In this document: positions 1 to 12,228 of the stretch, piece by piece
Layout: every line of letters begins with the position of its first letter
Numbering within the stretch: position 1 is the stretch's first letter
Source: Calliopum simillimum
Taxonomy: Eukaryota > Arthropoda > Insecta > Diptera > Lauxaniidae
Reading direction: 5' to 3'
Assembly (NCBI GenBank): GCA_951812925.1
Contig: OX638372.1
Coordinates: forward strand, 72,991,407 to 73,055,406
DNA length: 64,000 nucleotides
Notes under the pieces: generated by a model
Told to the model about the DNA's origin: nothing
The model's database searches: none
What the model saw: only the letters and a program-made list of their open reading frames with translations
Program-made: the position numbers and the translations under genes

Positions 1-283
1 AATTATAAATGAAAGCTCTCAGCAAAAATTGGCTGAAATCGGACAAGGGGGCGTTGCACCTCCCATATAAGCAAAAGTTTCAAAGTGCTATACTGAAAGA
101 GTTTTTTGAGATAATCCAACTAAATTTCACTCTGACACTAAAAACTATAAATGCAAGCTCTGAATAAAAAATGAGTGTACTCGGACAAGAGGGCGTGGCA
201 CCTCCCATCTAAGCAAAGTTTTCAAAATACTGCAGTGTGGGTTATTTATTTTTTGGCCAGGCCAAAAGTTACACCCTCACTAG
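1..283 (+). mobile_element. Helentron-like (HINE/DINE-type) non-autonomous repeat, 3' part
   Basis: Two tandem units with a period of 142 bases, each carrying a 'gacaag(a/g)gggcgt(g/t)gcacc' core (near 42 and 184), lead to a short hairpin TTGGCC-a-GGCCAA (254-266) and then end in CTAG at 280-283, followed by a T run. Internal tandem repeats, a 3' hairpin, a CTAG end and insertion next to T are the known layout of Helentron-associated elements such as Drosophila DINE-1. Other copies of the same end lie at 9165 (minus), 40629 and 41523. The class is inferred; the repeat family itself is seen directly. The 5' end lies outside the window. Confidence 0.6.
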
Positions 284-299
284 TTTTTATTTTTATTAC

Positions 300-1170
300 T
301 ATATAGTTGCCTCCCTTATTTTTTCCAGTTGTTTGCTGGGTTGCACTGAGGCAATGGCAGTAAATCTAGAATTATAGCGGAATTACAATGCGGGAGTGGC
401 AGTGTCAGAGCAAGTGGCAGTAATCGGATGTTTTGTATTTTAATGCTTACAACTTACAATACAGCAGTGGCAGTGTCAGCGGTAGCAGCAGTTTTTCTTT
501 GTCTTTTAATTATTACAATGTTGCTTCCCTTAATTTTTTCGTTTGTTTCTTTGGTAGCACTGCGGCAGTAGCAGTAAATTTAGAAATATAGCCGAAACAC
601 AGTGCGGCAGTGCCAGTTGAGCGGCAGTGTCAGTGATCACCTGTTTTTTTAGAAATAGTGTGTTTCAATGGTAGCACTTACATAAGAGCAGTACCGACAT
701 TGCCGCAGTGCTACCAAAGAAACAAACGAAAAAATTAAGGGAGGATGCGTTATAATAATTAAAACACAAAAGAAAAACAGCTGATCCTGCTACCGCTGAC
801 ACTGCCAATGCTTTATTGTAAGTTGTAAGCAGTAAAATACGAAACAGATGATTACTGCCATTGGCTCTGACACTGCCGCTGCCACTGCTGCATTGTAATT
901 CTGCTATTAGAGCTAAGCATGGCAGTACTGCTTACTGCTACTGCTCTTATGTAAGTGCTACCATTGAAACACACTGTTTCTAAAAAAAATAGCTGATCAC
1001 TAACACCGCCGCTGCAACTGCCACTGACGCATTTTGTTTCAGCTATTAGAGCTAAGCATGGCAGTACTGCTTACTGCTCTTATGCAGTTGTTACCATTGA
1101 AACACACTTTTTCCAAAAAAACAGCTGATCACTGACACTGCCACTTTATGTTTCAGCTATAAGAATAATT
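300..1170. repeat. Complex inverted and tandem repeat rich in 'ggcagtgtcag'
   Basis: Segments around 530-560 (Ttcgtttgtttctttggtag) reappear reversed at 700-735. The stretch near 661-695 (gtgtttcaatggtagcactt) reappears reversed at about 935-985 and again, shortened, at about 1075-1110. Short CAGTGGCAGTGTCAG-like words recur on both strands. No coding frame. It looks like a degraded foldback element with duplicated arms; the family is not recognised. About 380 bases to the right (1175-1550) hold nothing that could be assigned. Confidence 0.5.
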
Positions 1171-1552
1171 TTTCAAAATAGAAGTGTTATTTGTTTTCTT
1201 TTTTTTTTGCCGCATAAGAGAATGTTATACAAACAAAAATGATTAATATTTTAAATAAACAATATAAATCGATATTTTATGATTTCCCAATCCATCAGGC
1301 CTGTTCCGTAATCCGTGTGGTTTCAATTCCTTTTCATTTAAAAGTGTTTTTGATGAAAATGGTGCCACTCGATAAAAAGTATTAGAACCTTTTTTGTGGA
1401 GAATTACAGGTTCTACAAATGATATTGCTTTGTATTTTTGAAAAAGAAGCCTTTTAGGATATATTCCATACAAACGAGTTTTTCGATTTTTATCGGTATT
1501 TTAAGAATTTTCCTAAACGGTTACTTTTTCGGTAATGAAAATCAATATTTGT

Positions 1553-1640
1553 TAGTGATGTGACGAGTCGAGTATTTTTACTCGGTTACTCGAGTCAAAC
1601 TTGTATTCGAGTCAACTCGACTCATTTTTCAACACTACTC
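1553..1640. mobile_element. hAT-like terminal sequence
   Basis: The sequence beginning TGATGTGACGAGTCGAG and followed by several GAGTCGAGT / ACTCGAGT inversions has the style of the ends of hobo-Ac-Tam (hAT) transposons, which often show repeated ACTCG/CGAGT motifs just inside the terminal repeat. A BED-finger remnant 1.5 kb further in (3084-3560) may belong to the same element. No matching right end or 8-base target duplication was found, so the call is tentative. From 1640 to 3083 no supported gene is seen; the small open frames there are not convincing. Confidence 0.35.
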
Positions 1641-3083
1641 GAGTTGTCAAAAAATGTGGCGAGTCAAAATCGTTGATTAAGGGTGTGTGCCAAATCGAAA
1701 CTTTTTCCTTAAGCAAATAGGGGTGAAAAAATATTTCACTCTGGTGACTAAATTTTTGTATTTTTGCTGTGCCCAATAGATTACAAATTCTGACTGATTC
1801 AAATTTTGACATTCCAACAAATCGAAGTTTTTCCGAAAAACTCTTTTGTACGATTTTCTTCAATTACAGAAAATATAGGTAAAAAATATATGATGAATGA
1901 GCTGGGTCACTAAAGAACGCAGTTGTGGAGCTAATTTTTAGTGAATAAGCATGACCCAAATGTCCCTAATTAAAAATAAAAAAAATAAGCCATTTATCGA
2001 AAATGTTTTTTTATTTATTAAAGAACACCATTTTGGAAGTTTATTTCTTAAAAATAATATTGGCCGAATGTAAGATTAGCGGTCACGGCACTCATTTATT
2101 CAACAGTCAACAAGCAAAATTACTTATCGCCATGATATTTGACTTGATTTCTTTTTATCCTAAGCGGTGCTATCGGACCGCTTAACGCAATAGAATTTGT
2201 TGTTTTAGATTGCGCTTTGTGATTGCAATAACTTAAAGTTCCTGAAGGATAATTTTATTATGCGGTGCTACAATTGGCGCAGCATTTGTCGTTACTTGTA
2301 ATGCTGTTGCATTTATGCTCTCAATAGCTAAAACTTGTGGAGGTTTGGTTGAATGCGAATTTGTTAGCAATCCAACACTTACCGCACTGCCACCAGAAGT
2401 AAAACCAAGGGAGCCAGTAAAACATATAACACCACTTAAAGCGGACGCATGCGGTTCAGGTGTAGTAGATTACAAGCTCGTAGCACTTGTCGCTGATGCA
2501 GCTGCAGCAGAAACTGAACCACTACTAGCTGCTCCATTTGATATTCACGAATAACTGTTTTCCTTATTTGTAATGCTGATATTTTTTTTATTTTTGAAAA
2601 AATTTTATGTTTCATTTTAAATTTTTTATTGACATTTTTTAATTTGTTTGCTGCCCCACATTTTCTATTTCGATTGTCACAATTTTCAGTAGCCCCTGGG
2701 GCTAGTACAAATTTTGACACAACAATTTCACCTCATAAGCTTCAAAAATTGTATTTGGGACGTCAGAATTTTTGTATGGGTGAGTGAAATGTTTTCGATT
2801 GGTACAGGCCCTAAATTTTAAATTTTTTTTGAACTCGTTTGTTTTGCGCTGTCAATTTACTTGACGAGTGCGACACGAATGCACGTTAAAACGTAAAAGC
2901 AAAACAATCGTTGAAAATCTGCTTATGTCTTTTTGACTACTGCACAACAAATTTTGTGTTTGTGTGTGCTATTCGTGTATTCGCCTAAATTAAAGGAGGT
3001 CGCTGCACAACGAGTCAATGCGAATTTATTTATAAAAAAGAGAAAAATTTACTTTATTTTGAAAAAATTTTTAAATCAAAACC

Positions 3084-3560
3084 ATGCCTCCGGAAAATAA
3101 AAAATCAGTAGTATGGGAATTTTATAATAAATCCAATGATAACAGAGTTCATTGCAAGCTGTGCTCATGCTCCTATTTATAAGCATTTTGGCAACACTTC
3201 AAACCAAATGGCGCATCTAAAAAAGGAAACATCCAATTCAATTTTTGCAATGCTCAGATGAACCAAAAGTTGTTGAAAAAGATGTAGATAACCTAGTGCA
3301 GAATAGAACAGAACAGTCATCAGAAACTGCTGCAGGTAATTTTTATGGGCCACAGGTAATTGATTTATTGATAGGAATGATCCCCGTCCCAAACTCCAAA
3401 GGTAAAACTGAATCAAAGGGCGACTGATGAAGCCTTACTCGATATGATTGTTTAAGACTTTCAGCCGTTGCAAATTGTTGAGAATAACTGCCATACCTAA
3501 ATTGGAGCGTCACACACTGCGTTGGCTAATGGACAAAAATCAAAATTTTTTGTGACTCGA
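3084..3560 (+). pseudogene. hAT transposase N-terminal remnant with BED zinc finger
   Basis: Starting at the ATG near 3084 the translation reads MPPENKKSVVWEFYNKS and then HCKLCSCSY, followed after a one-base shift by NTSNQMAHLKK. This is the order of a BED finger (W-x-F, C-x2-C, N-T-S-N, then H) found at the start of hAT transposases. Further on, about 3418-3490, a frame reads ATDEALLDMIV, stop, DFQPLQIVENN, matching the block after the BED finger (M-I-x-D-x-x-P-x-x-I-V-E). At least one frameshift and one stop break it, and the catalytic domain is not present nearby. A fossil; the assignment rests on motif order only. Confidence 0.55.
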
Positions 3561-3639
3561 AACCTAATAATATTGGTATCAATCGACAGGTAATTGCATC
3601 AATAAAATAAAAACAAAATATTTAGGGGAAAGCAGGGGC

Positions 3640-5610
3640 GTGGAGAGAAAATCCGGGCCCGGGGGTTATTACATACCGGGCCCCCTCCACTACTAGATTT
3701 TTTTTTTATTTGAGACTATCACATCGTCGAGCGAATATTGTTTTTCCGTAAACGCAAGGATGCCCACGAGATATATGAAATGTGTAAAGTTCTGATTTTG
3801 TTTGCTTCCCGGTCATATTCATAAAATAAAAGGTCAAAAAATAAGGTTGGAGCCGGTCTGCGATCAAAGCTTGAAAAATGTACTAAAAAAAGGCAATTTT
3901 TTTAACTGCCCGTAACTTGGAAACTATTGGTTTTTTCGGAGATATCTTTAAGTCAAACTTTGTAGAAAATATCTAGGCCAACATTGCCTTCTTAGAAGGT
4001 TTCGTTCTAAAAATTAAACTTGTTGCTGTTTTGATATAATAATAGCAATTTGATTAAGAAATGTTTATGCCTAGAAAATGATTTTTTGTAAAGTTTAAAG
4101 AGCGGAATATTTGTTCTGGTAATTCCATATTGTAGGAAATTAAATGTAAATTAATTAAATAGAAAAAAATAATTAAAAATATTAGTTTTTAATGTATAGA
4201 GCTGTTCTCAAAATTAGAAAAATGCAGTATTTTAATTTTTTTTTACTTTATCGGAAGCAAGAAATTTTTTTGGTAGTTTTGTACGAAATGGTCTTGTATG
4301 ATTTTCCTTTAAATCTTACAAGACCACTTACTAGCACATTTTAACACCTTTTTGGAGTTCAGTGATTTAAATTTTTTCCTGGATGGCGAGCTCGACAATC
4401 GAAATTTTCGATAGTCTGTGCTGGAGCGGCCTTAAAAAAATCGAAAACAAAAGCTATTTTCGTGTCCAGCGACCCCAAATTAGTTTAGAAGATATGACAA
4501 GCAAACAAGAAATTAAGAAAAAAAAAAACACTAAAAAATTATATTTTTTTTAGCTTATATATAAAAATGCTATATATTTAAATAATCTTTTTTTAATTAC
4601 TCTACATTTAATTCTCTTCAACATAAGATTTTCCGGACAAATATTGCGCTCTTTGAAAATTACAAAAAATCAATTTCTAGAAAAAAGTCATAAAACTTTT
4701 CTTAAAAAATTGCTATTTTTGTACAACAAATTTCATTTTCTTTCTAAGATAATATTGGCCTAGTAACTCTCCACAAAAGTTTATTCAAGAATGTTTCTGA
4801 AAAGATCAGTAGTTTCGAAGTTACGGCGAAAGTTAAAGCGGATTGTCATTTTTAAAATAATTTTATTATTAATTTTCGCAATTTTTTTGAAACCTCATCG
4901 TTTTGGCCTCATAACTCCAATTTTACATCTGTATTTGGAAAAAGGCCTTTTTAAGTTTTAGATGGAATAAGAAAGAACTAACGATAACTTTTTTAATATT
5001 TTTTTTTCTTAAATACTGCAAATTTAAAATCAAATTTAATATTTTAAAAAAGGCAGGATTCGGTACCTTCCAGCCTAAGCTATGAAGCGTGTAAAAGGCA
5101 CGGGCTCGGATTTTTTTCTTGGCCCGCGGGGCTCTACTTTCCAGCGACAGTCTCAGCCTTTCTAACCTAACCAGAAAAGGCTTAATCTTAGAGGCCCGTG
5201 AGGGCCCGTAAATCACAAGCAAGCTTAGAAGCACATTCTTGAAAAAAATTATGGAAAATAATGTACATATAAGTGTAGTACTTAGAATGAAAATAAAACA
5301 AGTTAATTTAAACAAAAAAATCTCATTAGATTTTACCAAAAAGCTCAAGAAAGCAGACAATGTATCTTTTTTTTCTCCGTTGAAAAAAAAAAAAAATAAA
5401 AATAATTGTGCGGGCCCGGACTTTTTCTCAAGTGCTTGTATTATGTTCATGCCGGGCCTCTAAAATCTATTTTTCAAGCTTGGAAAAAACTTCGACAAAT
5501 TTTATTAATTTCTGCTTGAGTACGGGCCCTCCAAAAAACTCCGGGCATGGGGGGAATCCCCCTTACCCCCCCCCCTCTCGTCAGGCCTGGGGGAAAGACT
5601 CAGTTTTGGC
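3640..5610. repeat. Degenerate foldback-like region with gggcccg-rich ends
   Basis: The stretch about 3915-4150 (cggagatatctttaagtc ... ggccaacattgcc) is an imperfect reverse complement of about 4600-4830 (aatattggcctagtaactc ... gaagttacgg). GGGCCCG-rich blocks flank it at 3650-3710 and at 5110-5210 and 5410-5560. The right arm also resembles 9550-9740, so the family recurs. The longest open frame (4923-5450, minus) is low-complexity and shows no domain, so it is not called as a gene. 5611-6285 holds only AT-rich sequence with nothing assignable. Confidence 0.4.
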
Positions 5611-6285
5611 TACGCTGTGACACTTCAAAATTAAGATATTTTTCAAAAAAATCATGTTTTGTTCAATTCGTTTTGGGTTCTCTTAAACAAATAATTGTCA
5701 AAAATTTGTAAAGTAAAGTTTTTTATTATAAATAATATTTGGGTAAATAAATACAATTACAAAATTTTAGAAAATATATAATTTGATATATTTGTTGTGT
5801 TTTTAATATATGAATTATCGAATGAAAAACTTCAGAAATTGACAAATTTCGATGAAAAAAAAAAAAAACAAATCCTATAAAAATAAGTGCCGTTTTTTTT
5901 TAATCTACTAGTACGGATTCTATATAACCAGGAACTATAAATAAGTTTTCCTATTACGTCCTACAAATATTTTTTTTTTTTTTTAAAAAATGCTTAAAAT
6001 GAAAAATCTACATAAAATATAAATATTTTGTTCACAAGCTTTTTGGTTTTTATTAACACAAATGGTCTCAAAAGTACAGAAAACATTGTTTCTACAACGT
6101 ATATTTCATTTGTTATGTTAAACATTACTTTTTCATCATCGTTATAAATGGGCTTAAGAAAATCGTCCTAAATACCTGGTTTTTAGCAAAGCTATAATCT
6201 ATAAATCTGAGATCATTTTTGAGCTCAGCGACCCCAAATTATTTATAGTACCAAATTTCTAACCATTGCTAGTATTGGCTCAACG

Positions 6286-7298
6286 CAGTGTCGCGAGCCC
6301 ATATATACATATATAGAGCGGCCAAAACTAGTAAACGTTATCCGATTTTGATAAAATTTTGCAGTGATGCTTTTTGTTAAGATTATGAAAATTTTAGAAA
6401 ATGGGCGTGGTCCGCCCTTTTTGAAGCCTACTCCCAGTACAAAAGTATTAGTATTGGGTAATTTTTTAAAGGTTTTTCATACAATTAAAAAGGTTAAATA
6501 TTAACCTTTTGAATACTTTTTGTGTTTTTACGATTGGATAACAAAAAAAGAGTAATAGCAGTTATAACTTAAAATTAAAGTGAAATATTTCAATTCAGGA
6601 AATTCACTCATTTTAGAAAGTAAGGGGGTTAAGCCCCTGTTGAGCTGGGGGCTTTTTTTTTGTAAGGTAACTATGGTCCAATTAACAACAGTCTCAAGCT
6701 TCAAGCCCGCAGCAATTTTTTTCTTTAAGATATTTAATTTTACTCTCCCAAGAATATTAATTTTTTATTGAATTTTAATCGAGGTCACTTTAGAAAATTA
6801 ACGAAAAAAAAAATTGAGGCACATCGAGGCACTTTTTTTCATATGCTTGTACACTGTACTTACCTCTTTTGTTTCTAATTAAGGCAATAGGGTCTTTTGC
6901 GTCATTCTTTTTTTATGGTATCCCAAACTTTTCTTTAAAATTAACAAATAAGCAAAAAAACATATGTGCAATAAAGTAACTGTAAACAAAAGGTTAATAC
7001 AAAAATCTGCTCAAAAATTGCTCTACTACACAGGAAAAATGTCGTTGTTTCCTAAAAAGTTAGTTTTAACTAAGGTTTATAGTAAAATAGCCCTGCTTTA
7101 GATTTAAGAATCATGGAACGAAATTTTTTGTGGCATTTATTCTATCTTTACGGGGCTCGTATAACTATGCTATTAAGATAAATAAATTTTTTTTTTCTAA
7201 ATTTCTATTAGTTTAAGTATACTTAACAATATTCCATCCTTGATTAGTTTATATTTTAGACTTTAACTATGACCCTTTTGGCCGCACTCGCGACACTG
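6286..7298. mobile_element. Possible non-autonomous inverted-repeat element
   Basis: The left end CAGTGTCGCGAG (6286-6297) is matched by CTCGCGACACTG at 7287-7298, and a nearby block GCGGCCAAAA on the left is matched by TTTTGGCCGC on the right. CAGTG starts are common in hAT-type ends, but the flanking 8 bases do not match, so no target duplication supports this. No transposase is visible. 7299-7660 holds no other feature I could support. Confidence 0.4.
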
Positions 7299-7662
7299 TG
7301 CGACGCCGCTTTATCGCGTCACACGCTTCTTTCAGATTTCAAAATTTAAAACCTACATTCGTGCAGAAGCTACAAAACGCAAACCGTTGAAAGTCATAAA
7401 AGCATATGACGCGAACTGTTTGGCAGCTAATGTCAATAAAACACAAAACTATTTAAATTTGAAATTATTTCGGTGAGCTCCGAAAAATCTTTGAAAACTT
7501 CCATTTTCAGCACAATCTTTTTTATTGTTTTTAAACTTGTTAACTGTCAACTGTAGTCATAAAAAACTTTGACGCAAGAAAACGAGGTATGTAACTCGAA
7601 AAACGAGACGCGCTGAAAGAAAATTTAGTACATATACCATCCCAATTTTTTTGCAGGAATAT

Positions 7663-7668
7663 TTTATT
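7663..7668 (-). terminator. Candidate sqh poly(A) signal
   Basis: AATAAA on the minus strand, about 135 bases past the sqh stop codon (7801-7803) and the only canonical signal in the first few hundred bases downstream. Its use is inferred from position. Confidence 0.5.
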
Positions 7669-7800
7669 TTTCAACTTAGTTCTAACAAAGTAAAAAACAC
7701 GATTCATAAAGTTGTAAGTAGCAAATTTTATGAAAAAAAAAATGTGAAAATTTAGTAATGATTAAAATTTGTATTTTATGTTGGGAATGTCAAAGGCCAT

Positions 7801-7905
7801 TTACTGCTCATCTTTATCTTTTGCACCATGTTTTAGTATTCTAGTAAATTCGATGTAGTCGAATAGGCCATTTTTTATTGGAGCTTCACGATACATTTCA
7901 TCTAC
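7801..7905 (-). CDS. sqh: sqh, last coding exon (residues 141-174)
   Basis: Read on the minus strand this 105-base exon encodes [17 protein letters not shown], then [17 protein letters not shown] and TAA: the conserved C terminus of the fly non-muscle myosin regulatory light chain, including the last helix that grips the myosin heavy chain. It is preceded by a pyrimidine tract and CAG acceptor (aatctttttcag), and its phase (0) fits the donor of the main exon at 38781. Together the exons give 174 residues, the length of Drosophila Spaghetti squash. The exon lies 30.9 kb from its partner, in otherwise repetitive DNA, and shows no damage. Identification rests on recognised family sequence and matching splice sites. 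Confidence 0.95.
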   Translation of the reverse strand, partial: VDEMYREAPIKNGLFDYIEFTRILKHGAKDKDEQ

Positions 7906-8344
7906 CTGAAAAAGATTAAAATATTGAAGTTAAAATTTATTTAATATCGATTTATGGTAGAATGTGCAACAAATGTTACTATTAGGTGGGAGGATATAAT
8001 TTAACCTTTCCTTTGATCAGTGTTTCCCAAAGTGATTTATAAGACGTCCAGAGGTCCAACCTGCAAGGGGTCCATGTCAACGAAAAAATTGAGTCATGGA
8101 AATGCTTAACATTCAAACATTGCAACCCAATTTAACGAACTTCATTTACAAATGTGTATTTGACGTGGCTTGTTTTTGTTATGAGGTTGGCTTCCAAATG
8201 AAGTCGAAATATTGGATATCTAATGCATAAGAATTAAGTTCGTATGCTCGTTTTTTATGGACTCTTAAGCCACTTGACCGAATTCAATAAAATTTTCAAA
8301 TTATATTAGTATATATCAGCGGAGGTTTATGGGCTACAAAAATG

Positions 8345-8850
8345 TCCAGGTAGCAACCCTAAAAATATATGTTGGATTTTTAAGAAGATTATCTAAGCGT
8401 TTAAGACTAAAATTTATTTTTTATTTTTTTTTGAAACAGGTGGCAACCCTAAAAGCTTTGTATGATTTTTAAAATGTTTATCTGAGCGTTTCCTAAGCTA
8501 AAAATTGGAATTAAGTCACAAAAAGCATGATTTTAACAAAATTTCAGAAAATTAACATTAATTTAATTAATTAAATGTTGGATTTTAAAAACGTTTATCA
8601 AGATTAATTATTTTTTTAATTAAAAAAGTTCCATTTAACCAAAATAAAAATAAAAACAGGTGGCAGCCCTGAAAGATTAATGCATAATAAGCATCTGCAT
8701 ATAGAAACGTTTCCATAAATATATGGAACCGTTTCCCAATCCCGTTTCCATAAGCAAAAGGAAACATTTCCTAATCCCGTTTCCTTGACAAAAGAAACGT
8801 TTCGCAACTGAAAAACGGGTATCAGTTGAGAAACGTTTCCTTAAACAAAC
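8345..8850. repeat. Tandem 'caggtggcaaccct' units and 'aaacgtttcc' cluster
   Basis: Three spaced copies of (a/c)caggt(a/g)gca(a/g)ccct occur at about 8347, 8439 and 8658, the first two each followed by 'gattttta...atct(a/g)agcgttt'. From about 8703 to 8850 the word AAACGTTTCC or AACCGTTTCCC recurs about seven times on both strands. Non-coding repetitive filler inside the sqh intron; the family is not recognised. 8870-9160 holds nothing assignable. Confidence 0.45.
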
Positions 8851-9164
8851 GGGTAGCCGTAAGTCTCGGGTTCGCAATAGAGCTGGCGGATTCATCCCGT
8901 GTACCCCCAGCTCTAGTTCGCAACACTCGAACAATGGGTATGTCATACATATAAACATTTTGTATTTCATCGTTCATTCATTTTGTACACTCAAACCGAA
9001 CATAACTTATTTAATATTCACTTTAGATCTATTCGTTGAAAATTTGTGGTAAAAACTGAAGACTGTCAAATTTAAACTCTTAAAAGAGTAAGAACTGTAA
9101 TTTCTTTAAGTAACTTAAAACAGCCTGAAAAATCAACAAACACAAAAATGGGATAAATAAAAAA

Positions 9165-9490
9165 CTAGTAAGGGTGTAACCATGGGCCTGGTCAAACATT
9201 AAATACCCTACACTGTAGTATTTTGAAAATTTTGCTCATATGGGAAGTACAACGACCTCTTGTCCGATTTCACCCAGTTTTTGTTGAGAGCTTGCATTTA
9301 TAATCCTTAGTGTCTGAGTAAAATTTAGTTCGATTATCTCAAAAAACGCTTTCAGTAAGGCGTTTTGAAGCTTTTACTTATATGGGAGGTGCCACGCCCT
9401 CTTGTCCGGTTTCACCCAGTTTTTGTTGAGAGCTTGCATTTATAGTTCTTAGTGTCTGAGTAAAATATGGTTGGATTATCTCCAAAAAAC
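9165..9490 (-). mobile_element. Helentron-like repeat, second copy (reverse)
   Basis: On the minus strand this is the same family as 1-283: two units of about 140 bases with the 'ggcgtggcacctcccatataag' type core, then 'gtgtagggtatttaatgtttg', a decayed hairpin, 'ttacaccctta' and a CTAG end at 9168-9165 followed by T's. The hairpin stem has mutated compared with the other copies. Confidence 0.55.
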
Positions 9491-9770
9491 ATAACACAAA
9501 GTTTCTGGAACAAATTTTTCGGCCTTTAAAATTTACAAAAAACCAATTTCTAGAAAAAAAAGTCAAGAAAATTTTCTGTATAAATTGCAATTTTTGTACC
9601 GAAAAAGCTACAAATTTAGTTTTTGGACCAAAACTTTCTAAGAAGATAATATTGGTCTAGTCATTTTCTACAAAAGTTTACTCAAGAACATTACGAAAAA
9701 ATCAATAGTTTCAAAGTAACGGACATTCAAAGCTATTTGCCTTTTTTAGTTAATTTTTCTTACTACCGAT
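9490..9770. repeat. Repeat shared with 4620-4830
   Basis: The series 'ccaatttctagaaaaaa', 'aagataatattgg', 'tctagtca', 'caaaagttta', 'tcaagaac' follows the same order as at 4660-4810 in the foldback-like region, so both derive from one repeat family. No coding potential. 9780-10136 holds AT-rich sequence with a 'gggcgtggct' scrap only. Confidence 0.45.
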
Positions 9771-10720
9771 TCCTAATTTTTTATTTTTTTTGAATCTTAT
9801 TTTTTTAATTTAGTTGAGCTTTCAATACCTTCAGTACCTCTGATTGTGGAAAAAATTTAATATGAAGCAATGATTTTCATCAAAATTTGTATTCGAGTAA
9901 TATTAAAATCAAAATATCAAAATTTTCAATAGTTAAAAAGTGGGCGTGGCTCTTATCCGATTTCACCCAATTTTTGCCCATTATAAGGAATTGATAGTCA
10001 GAAGTTGTGTACCAATTTTATCAAAATATGTTCTACGGTTCAAAAGATATGACCAAATCAAATTAAAAGTTTAGGGCGGTCTGGCATAAGGCAAATAAAA
10101 CCCTAAGCTTTTATAACTTTAAAGCAACAATTTTACATGATGGTGGGTCGTGGGCTGTTCTTGGCTCATGGAATAGGGAAACTTAAACTTATCGGTGGCA
10201 ATATGGATAGACATGAACATCAGTCTAATTCCACAAAAAAAAATTGCACCCAGTAGTTAAAAAATGGGCTTACCACAAGATGACTTCTTATTTTCAAAAG
10301 ACAATGACCCTAAATACACATCCTGGGACACTTCTGTACAACACTAAAGAGATTAAAACACCACCCCCATATTCTTTTTCGAATCCAATAGAAATTTTTT
10401 GGTCATATCTAGTGGAAAGGTCAGAAAATACCATATTTTATCAAAAAAATGTGCTCAAGCAAGTAGAGTAGAACAAGGTAATGTCGTGCAGGGGGTAATG
10501 TCGTGCACTGGCTGTTTTAGCCCAAAGAATTGAATGATTTACCAACTGTTCGCAAGGTAGGGACCTGCTGACCTACTGAGCTTATGCATATAATACTAGC
10601 AATTTTCACCAGTTCGTCTCTACAGAGTAACCTTTTTTTCAAAACGCACGCTTTCGGGACGATAAAAGTGTTTTTTTATCGGGTCAGAAAAATAATTTTC
10701 CTTGCGGGAAAATATACCAG

Positions 10721-12228
10721 TAGTGGAATTCCCAAATTCTTTACCGACATTTTTCGGTCGTTAACTTGGGAATAACAACGATTGTTGTTAATTGGTATTC
10801 CCAAACAATTTGTAGCAAACGTTGGCAATTAATTTCGGTCAGTTGCTGTCAAGTTTGCTACAAGTTTTAGTGTTGGAAAATTTTCGTTAACTTGCGATTG
10901 CTGTATTCCCAAACATAATTTTAACAACTTTTCTAGCAAACTTTGACTGTTAATATCGGTCAGTTGTTGTTAAGTTTGCTACAAGTTTTTTTACGTCGTT
11001 ATCGTACCGAAAGCAACGTTAATCTTCTATGGGACCACTTCAACAATTATAATAAGTTTTCAATTTCAACATTAAAAGCAAATTTCTGAGTGTAAATTAG
11101 AAATGTTTATTGGAGAGGATACGTATGTAATAAAAGAGGACAATATTTATATCTACATTCATTTTCTATTTTCGTACACATATTTCTAATGTTTTTACTT
11201 CAAAAGTACCTCCAAGGTACGCTGTTCAGCTTCCATTGCTTTTTATCTTTCCATAACTAAAATGGCAACGCGTATTTTCTTCTTTTCAGCTTTGATTCTG
11301 CAAAATTATGAATTTTTTTAATGAATTTTTATTATTGAACTTTTTTTCAAATTGTTTGTCAGCTTTGTTTACCTGCATTTCGGGGAAATATTCCCGATAA
11401 AGAGAAAGTGTTTTAGTTGGTATTTAGTTAAGGAGAGTCCGACACGACGGTCACCGGTGACGATCGGGCCTAATAGCGCAAATGCTTTTTCATTCTTTCA
11501 ACAAATTCACGACGCACGTCGCTATTCAATTCCATCTCCCCTTCGACCTCATGTTTTTCCTCAATATCTTGATCTTCATCATCTTCATTCATCATCTTCT
11601 GTCGTTAGTGCCTTATTGAATGCCGTTTGTGAGAAATTATAAATATCTTGATATGTACCATATTTTCAATATGATTATCAATTTTAGACGTCGCAGTTTT
11701 AATTTACGCATACGTATCAGATACTGTGTGATTTTTACAAAACGTTGCTTATTCTTGGCAATCATATATTTTGGCCAAAAGACCAAATTTTGATTTATCT
11801 GTTGTATGGAATTTTCAAGGAAAGGGAAATCCAAAAATCGGCAAGAGATCAACGTTATCGCAAGGGATCGCGACATATGGACACGCTTCATATTGTCCCT
11901 ATGCTCCTCCTAGGAGTTAAAGGAGAATACATGGCTCCAAACAATATCGTCGTGCTGCATTTGTATTATTTATTTTATTTTTCTTTGAAATTTTGTAGTT
12001 TTATTTATTTTTGCTCAGAATTTATTTGTCAAATGGTTGTATTGTCATATTTTTGATGTAGTTTGACAACAATTTTCGTTAACATTTCCAACAATTTTCC
12101 AATACTAAATTTTGTGAATTATGTTGTTAACTATGATTTTGGGAATACCACTTTCGTTATCGCAAGCTACAAACGTTGTTAGTGTGCTATACCGATTATC
12201 GTACGTTAAAATGTTGGGAATTCCACTA
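10721..12228. mobile_element. Harbinger-like non-autonomous element, CAG target duplication
   Basis: Terminal repeats TAGTGGAATTCCCAA (10721) and TTGGGAATTCCACTA (ending 12228) are exact over 15 bases and flanked by CAG on both sides (10718-10720, 12229-12231). Three-base CAG/CTG duplications are known for PIF/Harbinger transposons. Inside the left end a unit of about 120 bases with 'ggtcagttg(c/t)tgt(c/t)aagtttgctacaag' is repeated (about 10797-10990). On the minus strand 11480-11590 encodes an acidic then basic tail (ELNSDVRREFVERMKKHLRY), possibly a transposase C terminus, but this is weak. An RTE 3' fragment lies at about 11806-11932. Confidence 0.6.
11806..11932 (+). mobile_element. RTE retrotransposon 3' fragment
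   Basis: The sequence from 'gaaatccaaaaatcgg' through 'gcaagagatcaacgtt', 'gcaagggatcg' to 'ctatgctcctcctagg' and 'agttaaaggagaatacat' matches the last about 120 bases of the RTE copy at 23238-24488, including its stop codon and the roughly 20-base 3' untranslated tail. Diverged (several substitutions), hence older than the longer copy. Confidence 0.75.

Noticed and set aside
2315..2720. Overlapping frames on both strands (79 and 94 codons)
   Set aside because: No family recognised and both strands are open, so neither can be supported as a gene.
4923..5450. 175-codon minus-strand frame
   Set aside because: Low-complexity Phe/Leu/Lys-rich translation of AT-rich repeat with no recognisable motif or coding texture.
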